A DNA stretch of 11,394 nt. It comes from JBGOUJ01 sp041477005 (GTDB taxonomy: Bacteria > Acidobacteriota > Terriglobia > Bryobacterales > JACQDG01). Made by a program: the position numbers and the translations under genes. Of the stretch, positions 6,600 through 11,394 are shown piece after piece. The notes beneath the pieces are model-generated. The model was not told where the DNA came from. It did no database searches and saw nothing but the letters and a program-made list of their open reading frames with translations. Numbering within the stretch: the first letter of the stretch is position 1; each line of letters begins with the position of its first letter. The DNA lies in contig JBGOUJ010000201.1 of NCBI GenBank assembly GCA_041477005.1, positions 1-11,394 on the forward strand, given 5' to 3'.

Positions 6600-7388
6600 A
6601 TGGAGCGGCAGGCATCAACGCTTGATTCGGGTGTCCGCATGTATTCTCTGCTCTTGTTTGCAGCTTTGCTTCAGAACCCGGCGCCGGCCGAATATCGGCT
6701 TCTTTCCGGCTGCTCGAACGACGACCCTGTGGTCGCGACCATCGGTGCAGACACCTCCATCCGCGTGCGGTTTGCGATGGCCGGAGGTTCTGCGGCGTGC
6801 TATGCCGTGACCGCCGCCATTCGGGGCAACCCGGTGGAAGGCTTCATTCTGGGTGGCGGTTTGCCGGCCATCGCCGCATTCGAGCAGGAGCGCAAGGCGG
6901 CCGTCCCGATAATCCTGGCAGCGCCCGCAGAAACGCAAACGGCGAAAACGGTATTGGCCGCCCCGCTATTGGCCGCCCCGCGGAATCTGCCCTACTTCGA
7001 CGACTTCTCCGGCTTGGACGCGGTGGGCAAGCGATTCAGCCTTGCCCGACTTCGGGGCAAGGCGATTTTGGTATGCTTCTGGTCGCCGGGCAGCAGAGCC
7101 TCGCGACACGAGCTAACGTCACTCGTGCCTCTTTACGATGAATTCCATAACAGCGGGCTCGATGCGGTCGGGATTGGCCTCGATAGCAATGCAAACCGGA
7201 TTCTGAGATCCCTCGACGAAAGTGGAGTCACTTGGCCGCAAATCCCCGACCGCCTGGGACTGGCCAGAAAATACCAGGTTGACCCCACTGCGCCGACCAC
7301 CTTTCTGCTCGACCGCGACCGGCGGATACGGGGAGTTGGTCTCCGAGGGAACGAACTGGCGGCGGCGGTGAAAGAATTGCTGAAGTAA
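6600..7388 (+). CDS. exported thioredoxin-fold (TlpA/AhpC-like) protein lacking both catalytic cysteines
   Basis: The ATG at 6600 abuts the TGA of the TadG-like gene (TGAATG), implying translational coupling. An alternative start is the ATG at 6639, which would trim the protein to the hydrophobic core MYSLLLFAALL. Either way an N-terminal export signal ends near PAPAEYR (residue 31). An N-terminal domain (32-105) of unknown type is followed by an Ala/Pro linker containing a duplicated LAAPL unit. The C-terminal thioredoxin-fold domain runs from about 130 to 262: FSGLDAVGKRFSLARLRGKAILVCFW, then a segment aligning with the usual WCxxC, the YQVDPTAPTTFLLDRD cis-proline region (Pro232) and the closing helix. 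Where thiol enzymes have Cys-x-x-Cys this protein has Ser165-Arg-Ala-Ser168, so it should be redox-inactive. A binding or chaperone role for pilus subunits is inference from its position. Confidence 0.8.
   Translation: MERQASTLDSGVRMYSLLLFAALLQNPAPAEYRLLSGCSNDDPVVATIGADTSIRVRFAMAGGSAACYAVTAAIRGNPVEGFILGGGLPAIAAFEQERKAAVPIILAAPAETQTAKTVLAAPLLAAPRNLPYFDDFSGLDAVGKRFSLARLRGKAILVCFWSPGSRASRHELTSLVPLYDEFHNSGLDAVGIGLDSNANRILRSLDESGVTWPQIPDRLGLARKYQVDPTAPTTFLLDRDRRIRGVGLRGNELAAAVKELLK
6952..6981 (+). repeat. in-frame tandem duplication of a 15-nt unit
   Basis: TATTGGCCGCCCCGC occurs twice in immediate succession (6952-6966 and 6967-6981), identical at every base. It encodes LAAPL-LAAP in the linker before the thioredoxin-fold domain. 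Exact identity suggests a recent slippage event in a tolerant region. Confidence 0.85.
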
Positions 7389-7487
7389 CGAGCCGCCCGC
7401 TTCTGTCCTAAGCTCTTCCACCCCGCCCGAAGACCGGCAGTCCACGCCGTAGCCGCGAGCTGGGCCGGCGCGCCGTCGCACGAGCCA

Positions 7488-7515
7488 TTGACGCACGGTC
7501 TGCTCGAAGTATATC
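7488..7515 (+). promoter_or_regulatory. sigma-70-type promoter of the cytochrome c/monooxygenase gene
   Basis: TTGACG (7488-7493) and TATATC (7510-7515) are spaced by 16 nt. The predicted start near 7522 leaves a leader of about 32 nt that contains GGAAGA before the ATG at 7554. The open frame extends upstream through this promoter to a TTG that is the -35 box itself, which argues against that TTG as a start codon. Confidence 0.5.
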
Positions 7516-7553
7516 CTCGTTCTGGGGCTGCTTCCCGCTCTTTGGAAGATGAG

Positions 7554-8870
7554 ATGATTCGATCCTCCATCGCCGTGTTCCTGCTGGTGGCATCCGCCGC
7601 GTTACCCGCGGATCGATCCCGGCCGGTCACGTTCCACCGTGACGTTCTGCCCATCCTGCAGAAAAGGTGCCAGGAGTGTCACCGTCCCGGGGAAATTGGA
7701 CCGATGTCGTTCCTCTCCTATCGCGAGGTCCGGCCGTGGGCGAAGGCCATCCGGGAGGCCGTGCTCACGCGAAAGATGCCGCCGTGGTTCGCGGAGCCCG
7801 GAGTGGGGAAGTTCCGCAATGATGGCGCGCTGGCGCCGGCCGAAATCGATACACTCGTGGCGTGGGCCGCCGCGGGCGCCGCGGAGGGAGACCCCAAGGA
7901 TGCCCCGCCGCCGCGCGAGTTCTTCGAAGGCTGGCGCATCGGCAGGCCGGACCTGGTGGTGGAGATGCCGGAAGAATACGAGGTCCCTGCCTCAGGGACC
8001 GTGGAGTACACCTACGCCATCATTCCCAGTGGGTTCGCCGCTGACCGCTGGATCGAGAGAGCCGAGATCCGGCCGGGAAATCGGGCGGTGATGCACCACG
8101 CTTCGGCCTGGATCCGGCCGCCCGGATCCCGGTGGCTGCGCGACTACCCGGCCGGCCGGCCCGTGGTGCCGATCGAACAGACGCGCGGCCCGGCCCGTCG
8201 GGTGAGCACCACTTTTGCGGGGGTCACGTCGGCGGACGAGCAGCTTGTCGGGTACGCTCCCGGAAGGCCCGCCGTTTTGCTTCCTTCCGGCCAAGCCTTC
8301 CTGGTGCCGGCCAACGCTGATTTCGTTTTTCAACTGCACTACACCGCCAACGGCAAGCTGGCCCGCGACCGGACGCGGCTCGGCTTGGTCTTCGCCGAGC
8401 GGCCTCCCCTCGAGAGGGTATTCAAGGCCGGCGCTTCCAATGACACCTTCGCCATCCCGCCGGGCGCAGCCAACCATCGGGTAGGCAGCGCCCTTACGCT
8501 CCAGGCGGATTGCAAGCTGATTTCGATGCGGCCCCACATGCATCTGCGGGGGAAGTCGATGGAGTTTCAGGCTGTTTATCCCACCGGCGAGAAGGAGCTT
8601 CTTCTGCGCGTGCCCCGATACGATTTCAATTGGCAACTGGACTACGTGCTGGAGAACCCCAAGCTGCTGCCCCAGGGAACCCGGATCGAGGTTCTGGGAA
8701 CTTTCGATAACTCGGCGAACAATCCCGTTAACCCTGACCCGAAGGCGGAGGTCCGCTGGGGGGACCAGACCTGGGAAGAGATGATGACCGGCCAGATCGA
8801 GCTCGCCATCGACGCGAAGGTAGACCGCCGCGCCGTCCTGCCCAATGTTCGCGTCGGGGTGGCAAACTGA
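7554..8870 (+). CDS. secreted cytochrome c fused to a copper type II monooxygenase-like domain, 438 aa
   Basis: The ATG at 7554 is preceded by GGAAGA (7544-7549) and starts a clear signal peptide (MIRSSIAVFLLVASAALPA). Residues 24-115 form a small class I cytochrome c of the type common in Planctomycetota and Acidobacteriota: FHRDVLPILQKRCQECH has the heme motif Cys39-x-x-Cys42-His43, and KMPPW supplies the likely axial Met75. Residues 130-425 resemble the two-domain ascorbate-dependent copper monooxygenases (peptidylglycine/dopamine type). His181-His182 (VMHHASAW) and His262 (FQLHYT) match one copper site. His328-x-His330 (RPHMHLRG) and Met410 or Met411 (WEEMMTG) match the catalytic copper site. 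All ligand positions appear present, so an active copper enzyme fed electrons by its own heme domain is plausible. Substrate and actual activity are unknown. It lies after the pilus operon with its own promoter, so a pilus role is not implied. Confidence 0.83.
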   Translation: MIRSSIAVFLLVASAALPADRSRPVTFHRDVLPILQKRCQECHRPGEIGPMSFLSYREVRPWAKAIREAVLTRKMPPWFAEPGVGKFRNDGALAPAEIDTLVAWAAAGAAEGDPKDAPPPREFFEGWRIGRPDLVVEMPEEYEVPASGTVEYTYAIIPSGFAADRWIERAEIRPGNRAVMHHASAWIRPPGSRWLRDYPAGRPVVPIEQTRGPARRVSTTFAGVTSADEQLVGYAPGRPAVLLPSGQAFLVPANADFVFQLHYTANGKLARDRTRLGLVFAERPPLERVFKAGASNDTFAIPPGAANHRVGSALTLQADCKLISMRPHMHLRGKSMEFQAVYPTGEKELLLRVPRYDFNWQLDYVLENPKLLPQGTRIEVLGTFDNSANNPVNPDPKAEVRWGDQTWEEMMTGQIELAIDAKVDRRAVLPNVRVGVAN

Positions 8871-8937
8871 CCGCACGACGATCCCCAGCGACCCCGCTCC
8901 TTCCGTGACGGGGATCCATCTCCCCGAACGCCGTTTC

Positions 8938-9105
8938 GGTCAGCCCTTCGATGTGTTTCGCAAACTCGGAGTCCGACAGCTTGCCTAAACGAGGGATACG
9001 CCGCATCGCCTCGCGATCACCGGACTTGCGGCTTTAGACGAGGTCCTTCGCCTGTTTCTTGTACTGCTCCAGGCTGGGGCGAGCGGGTAGTTCTTTGGCA
9101 TCCAT
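8938..9105 (-). pseudogene. broken ankyrin-repeat-family gene, N-terminal remnant
   Basis: From an ATG at 9105, preceded by an AAGGAAGG ribosome-binding site (plus-strand positions 9111-9118), the minus strand reads MDAKELPARPSLEQYKKQAK followed by DLV and then a TAA (9036-9034) at codon 24. Reading on in the same frame gives SRKSGDREAMRRIPRLGKL and SDSEFAKHIEGLT, which continues the same family. The N-terminal pattern matches the ankyrin-family start at the right end of this window. From memory, family members have a further ~25 residues (an FTLADAQ..IAREHGFESWPK-type helix pair) between SDSE and FAKHIE; these are missing, suggesting an internal deletion. No ankyrin repeats follow, because the frame runs into the convergent monooxygenase gene. 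So it has a nonsense codon, an internal deletion and a lost 3' part. Confidence 0.65.
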
Positions 9106-9120
9106 TACGACCTTCCTTTC

Positions 9121-9363
9121 ATGACTGCGCCTGGAGTCCGCCCGCGTCAGGCTGCAAGAAGGTTCGTAACCCTCGGCGTTGTGTTTAAGGTGCAGGACGT
9201 TGATGATGAGCTTTGCTTCGTCTACTACGGCGAAACCAACGCCGGCCGACTGCTGGCCGTAATCGTGACAGAGCGCGGCGGGAACTTGCGGGTGGTAACG
9301 GCCTACGATCTCGACGCCGGACAGAAGCGAGAGTATCTCCGGAGGCGGGCGCAGGGAGAATGA
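9121..9363 (+). pseudogene. BrnT-like toxin, apparently missing its N-terminus
   Basis: The 80-codon frame encodes GVRPRQAARRFVT, then DDELCFVYYGETNAGRLLAV and IVTERGGNLRVVTAYDLDA, ending QKREYLRRRAQGE. This is the pattern of BrnT/DUF4258-type RelE-fold ribonuclease toxins (KHGV..EA..VF; D..EER...G...GR.L.V...R....R.ISAR.A...E...Y). Family members normally carry about 20 further residues before GV, including the first strand and helix; here only MTAP precedes it. No ribosome-binding site lies before the ATG at 9121: the bases upstream are CCTTCCTTTC, the complement of the divergent pseudogene's own site. I infer that a deletion or insertion joined the two genes at about 9110-9130 and removed the toxin start. 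A naturally short or divergent family member remains possible. The antitoxin gene begins 4 nt after the stop. Confidence 0.55.
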
Positions 9364-9367
9364 AACG

Positions 9368-9679
9368 ATGAAACCGAAAACGGTTGAGATACCAAAGTTC
9401 AGAAGTGAGAGTGAGGAGGCCGACTGGTGGGCCAGTCGAGCGGGGCGGGACTACGTGAAGCAGAAATCTGCCGAGGTGCGGGCGCAAGGAATCAGAATCG
9501 CGGGATCGGCCCTGGTTGCCAAGCTGAACAAGGCGAAAAGCGTGCAGATCGCGATCCGCCTCCCGGAAGCCGATCTCACTCAGGCCCGCGAGATCGCCGG
9601 CCGGAAGGGCATTGGCTACCAAACCCTTTTGAAGATGCTCGTACGTGAGGGCTTGGCGCGCGAAGCCCGTCGCGGCTGA
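9368..9679 (+). CDS. CopG-type ribbon-helix-helix antitoxin, 103 aa
   Basis: The ATG at 9368 lies 4 nt after the stop of the toxin frame, with GGGAGA (9355-9360) upstream, so it is translationally linked to it. Residues 8-25 (IPKFRSESEEADWWASRAG) are the typical N-terminal toxin-binding motif of CopG-family antitoxins paired with BrnT-like toxins. The C-terminal half (SVQIAIRLPEADLTQAREIA, then GRKGIGYQTLLKMLVREGL) is a ribbon-helix-helix DNA-binding domain: one strand and two helices that dimerise and would repress the module's promoter. The length is normal and all parts are present. Because its toxin seems truncated, it may persist as an orphan regulator or as protection against related toxins elsewhere. 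Confidence 0.8.
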   Translation: MKPKTVEIPKFRSESEEADWWASRAGRDYVKQKSAEVRAQGIRIAGSALVAKLNKAKSVQIAIRLPEADLTQAREIAGRKGIGYQTLLKMLVREGLAREARRG

Positions 9680-9746
9680 ACGCCATGCCGATGCACTCGA
9701 GAACGCCGGCACTGCGGCACGGCCTGTTCTCTCCGGGTGCTTGCTA

Positions 9747-10673
9747 TCAGATCCGGGGCGGGGCAGCCAGGCTCAAGCTGGACGGGCTATCCGTGCCAAA
9801 CATGACCCGCGTCAGGTCGTCGCTCAAGATCGAAGGACACCACTTGGCCTCGATGTGCTCGACCACCAACTCGACGCCGCGCGCATGGCTGACGAACGGC
9901 CGCTGGCGCGGATCGTACATGGCGTCGGTCAGGTCCCGCGCCAGGACCACTTGGAAGCCGAGCCGCGTCATCTGCCGGATCCCGAAGGAGCGGTTGAGGA
10001 TGCAGATGTTGGTGTGGACGCCCATCAGGGCGATGTTGGTGACGCCTTCCTGCTTGCAGAAGTTGTAGATCTCCTGGCCGTTGTCGCTGACGCCGTCAAA
10101 ACCGGCGATGTCGATGGCTGGGTGCTGGCGCCTCCAGGGATACGGGCCTGTCCATTTCTTCACGATCGGGTCATCGCATTCCTGGGTGTCGTCGATGGGG
10201 AAGGTCCGCGACTCGGCGGGCTCGCGCGGGCAACGATCCAGAATCGGCGTGGGAGACGGAGCCTTGGGCGCGCGTTGCATTCGCTGTCGCCCGGGTGTTC
10301 CCTCGTAGAATTTCATCGTGTCGCTGGGAGCGTGAATGGTCATCACACCCAGGCTCCGGGCGGCGCTGATCACCTGGTTCATCCGCGGCGCCATGACGGC
10401 CACACGTTGCGCCGACAGGTTGCAGGTGTGAGTATCCCACATATCGCAGATGATGATGGCTGTCTGAGCCACCTCCCATCGCAGCACCCGTTCGGAGACC
10501 CGGGCCTTACCGCTGCCCGGCGGCTGGTCGCCGCGGCTGCGGGCCCGCAGGCTGAGCGTTCCGGGGACTTTGGGGCGATTGGGCGCCGCAGCTTCGCGGC
10601 CCGGTTCCGGCGCCTGCGCGGCAACCGCCGCCAGGGCTCCGGGCAACATCCCGAGGAAAGATCTTCTCCGCAT
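9747..10673 (-). CDS. Tat-exported isochorismatase-like cysteine hydrolase, 308 aa
   Basis: I choose the ATG at 10673 because AAGGAGG (plus-strand positions 10677-10683) lies just upstream and a Tat-like signal follows (MRRRSFLGMLPGALAAVAAQ). The longer open frame upstream is not coding: it overlaps the truncated toxin in another phase. The core has the cysteine-hydrolase signatures IIICDMWDTHTC (catalytic Asp77), KKWTGPYPW (candidate catalytic Lys172 or Lys173) and ALMGVHTNICILNRSFGIRQM (nucleophile Cys224). It continues with ARDLTDAMYDP, PFVSHARGVELVVEHIE and WCPSIL. The HAPSDTMKFYEG segment and a long mid-region put it in a planctomycete/acidobacterial subgroup that is larger than nicotinamidases (about 200 residues). 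It probably hydrolyses an amide or ester outside the cytoplasm; the substrate is unknown. It lies 31 nt downstream of the broken toxin and may be read from that module's promoter. Confidence 0.83.
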   Translation of the reverse strand: MRRRSFLGMLPGALAAVAAQAPEPGREAAAPNRPKVPGTLSLRARSRGDQPPGSGKARVSERVLRWEVAQTAIIICDMWDTHTCNLSAQRVAVMAPRMNQVISAARSLGVMTIHAPSDTMKFYEGTPGRQRMQRAPKAPSPTPILDRCPREPAESRTFPIDDTQECDDPIVKKWTGPYPWRRQHPAIDIAGFDGVSDNGQEIYNFCKQEGVTNIALMGVHTNICILNRSFGIRQMTRLGFQVVLARDLTDAMYDPRQRPFVSHARGVELVVEHIEAKWCPSILSDDLTRVMFGTDSPSSLSLAAPPRI

Positions 10674-10704
10674 GAGCCTCCTTGTTCTCCCCCACCTTAC
10701 CATT

Positions 10705-10863
10705 TCAACCGCAAAGCCCGCGTCGCAGCGATCGGGCGGGGGACGTCCCCATACGGGGTTTACTCCGGAACAGACGGTACGCGTTTTTCGCATGCTGCTG
10801 TGCTTCCGGCGGCAGCTCGGCGAAAGCGTCCCAGAATTGTCGAGTCGTTCTCGACTCAATCAA
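10705..10863 (-). pseudogene. RelE/ParE-like toxin, 3'-truncated
   Basis: This begins with TTG at 10863, overlapping the antitoxin's TGA by 3 bases (TTGA). It reads (M)IESRTTRQFWDAFAELPPEA, then QQHAKNAYRLFRS, and stops at codon 53. The first ~34 residues match the N-terminal helices of RelE/ParE-fold toxins of the type IxSrTT..F......LP......A..AYRLFxxNPxHPSLxFK. After RLFRS the frame turns into KPRMGTSPARSLRRGLCG and stop, with no HPSLRFK core strand, no Arg/His catalytic strands and no C-terminal GSHxEYD motif. Neither alternative frame restores them before the isochorismatase start at 10673. I read this as a deletion that fused the toxin's 5' end to sequence upstream of the hydrolase. The product, if made, would be inactive. 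Confidence 0.65.
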
Positions 10864-11072
10864 AGGAGGTCGTCCAGAGGGCGCGTCTCGCCCCGCTGAT
10901 CCGCCTCAAGCGCCTCTTGGGCCAACTGTCGAATCCGGCCGCGTTTGGCCGCGAATCGCCTCTTCCAGGCTTCCTCGTCCGCCAGCGAATCCAAAATCTG
11001 GGAGGCGATAGCGTCCTGCTCATCCTGAGGCAGCGCGCCGACTTTCTCCAACGCTTTTTCGAGGAGCGTCAT
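10860..11072 (-). CDS. toxin-antitoxin module antitoxin, 70 aa
   Basis: The ATG at 11072 is preceded by GGAGA at short spacing. The protein (LLEKALEKVGALPQDEQDAI, then ASQILDSLADEEAWKRRFAA, ending DQRGETRPLDDLL) is a small, highly charged, mostly helical antitoxin of the kind paired with RelE/ParE toxins. Its helix-forming EKxxxLPxxEQxxIAxxIL start is typical for an antitoxin that wraps its toxin. It has no obvious separate DNA-binding domain beyond the N-terminal helices. It is intact, and its stop codon overlaps the start of the truncated toxin. A 7-bp GC hairpin (11103-11119) lies 31 nt upstream and may be part of an operator. Confidence 0.72.
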   Translation of the reverse strand: MTLLEKALEKVGALPQDEQDAIASQILDSLADEEAWKRRFAAKRGRIRQLAQEALEADQRGETRPLDDLL

Positions 11073-11102
11073 GTCTCCAGCCTACTAAATTCTCGGGTCA
11101 GC

Positions 11103-11119
11103 CTGCGCGGTTCGCGCAG
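11103..11119. repeat. perfect 7-bp hairpin CTGCGCG-GTT-CGCGCAG
   Basis: The arms at 11103-11109 and 11113-11119 pair perfectly around a 3-nt loop. It lies 31 nt upstream of the antitoxin ATG, between divergent genes, so an operator for the autoregulated module is a possibility. In such GC-rich DNA chance hairpins are common. Confidence 0.3.
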
Positions 11120-11273
11120 CGCCTCGTCGGGCTTTGTGGTAGGATCGCCGTAGCGTAAGGGACGCATCCGGTCCGCGGAAAGGGTAGAAGCCCACCCGTT
11201 TGCAGTAAATCTTCGCGAACCTTCTTTCAGCCCGATGTGCGGACAACGGGCGCTTCGGTGAAAGGAGGTCGCT

Positions 11274-11394
11274 ATGTCGACCGAGTCTCCAGAAGTACCA
11301 CGCCCCCTTCCCGACCGCCCCAATCTCCGGCATCTGAAGGACCAGGCCAAGGATCTGCTCAAGGCCGGCGCTGCGGAGTCGATCACCGGCGCGC
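11274..11394 (+). CDS. ankyrin-repeat-family protein, N-terminus (runs off right edge)
   Basis: The ATG at 11274 has an almost ideal Shine-Dalgarno, AAAGGAGGTC (11261-11270). The 40 codons visible read MSTESPEVPRPLPDRPNLRH, then LKDQAKDLLKAGAAESITGA. The LPDRPNLRHLKDQAKDLLKA start is, from memory, the N-terminal extension of a family of acidobacterial proteins that continue into ankyrin repeats, which mediate protein binding. No repeat is visible yet, so the domain call is by family resemblance. It is paralogous to the broken gene at 8938-9105, which points the opposite way. No clear promoter is visible in the 200 nt between it and the divergent antitoxin. Confidence 0.7.
   Translation, partial: MSTESPEVPRPLPDRPNLRHLKDQAKDLLKAGAAESITGA

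Noticed and set aside
7466..7475. Palindrome CGGCGCGCCG upstream of the monooxygenase-like gene.
   Set aside because: A 10-base palindrome of G and C alone is expected by chance at this base composition, and it lies outside the promoter elements.
8880..8916. GATCCCC/GGGGATC inverted repeat just after the monooxygenase-like gene, as a terminator.
   Set aside because: Only 7 bp with a 23-nt loop and no T-run.
9645..11153. A 502-codon open frame on the plus strand, the second longest open frame in the window.
   Set aside because: It lies antisense to the isochorismatase-like gene and the second toxin-antitoxin module, has no ribosome-binding site, is Arg/His/Pro-rich with no family motif, and is what GC-rich DNA gives opposite a real gene.

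Overview
The window looks like a chromosomal stretch of a GC-rich, free-living Gram-negative soil-type bacterium, most plausibly an Acidobacteriota member of the Solibacter/Bryobacter type. This rests on recalled family habits, not a search: a secreted cytochrome c fused to a copper-monooxygenase-like domain, a TadE/TadE/TadG set with a lone Flp pilin, Tat-exported oxidoreductase and isochorismatase-like proteins, and ankyrin-family proteins with the 'LPxRPxLxxxKxQAKDLL' N-terminus. There are no rRNA or tRNA genes and no CRISPR, transposase or phage genes.

Layout. 1-299 (-) is the start of a secreted protein of unknown function that runs off the left edge. 588-1169 (+) is a secreted protein of unknown function. 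1170-1548 is non-coding and holds an imperfect hairpin repeat and a well-formed promoter. 1549-2679 (+) is a Tat-exported FAD oxidoreductase of the D-amino-acid oxidase family whose motifs are in circularly permuted order. 2820-2850 is a GC-rich hairpin between convergent genes. 2901-3086 (-) is an Flp-type pilin. 3087-3501 is a divergent regulatory region with two perfect dyads and a direct repeat. 3502-7388 (+) is a compact operon: two TadE-like minor pilins, a TadG-like von Willebrand factor A protein, and a directly abutting thioredoxin-fold protein that has lost both catalytic cysteines. 7554-8870 (+) is the secreted cytochrome c/copper monooxygenase-like protein, with its own promoter.

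The right end (8.9-11.4 kb) is a patch of gene decay: a broken ankyrin-family N-terminus (-), a toxin-antitoxin pair whose BrnT-like toxin lacks its N-terminus beside an intact CopG-type antitoxin (+), a Tat-exported isochorismatase-like hydrolase (-), then a second toxin-antitoxin pair (-) whose RelE/ParE-like toxin is cut after about 34 residues while its antitoxin is intact, and finally an apparently sound ankyrin-family gene (+) running off the right edge. Two separate modules that each kept the antitoxin and lost part of the toxin, bracketed by paralogous ankyrin-family starts, suggest repeated insertion and deletion here.

How the genes work together: Flp, the two TadE-like proteins and TadG would form the structural part of a Tad/Flp-type surface pilus. 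The motor, platform, secretin and prepilin peptidase genes are not in the window. The redox-dead thioredoxin-fold protein is likely co-translated with the Cys-containing TadG. The oxidase, monooxygenase-like protein and isochorismatase-like hydrolase are separate exported enzymes with unknown substrates.
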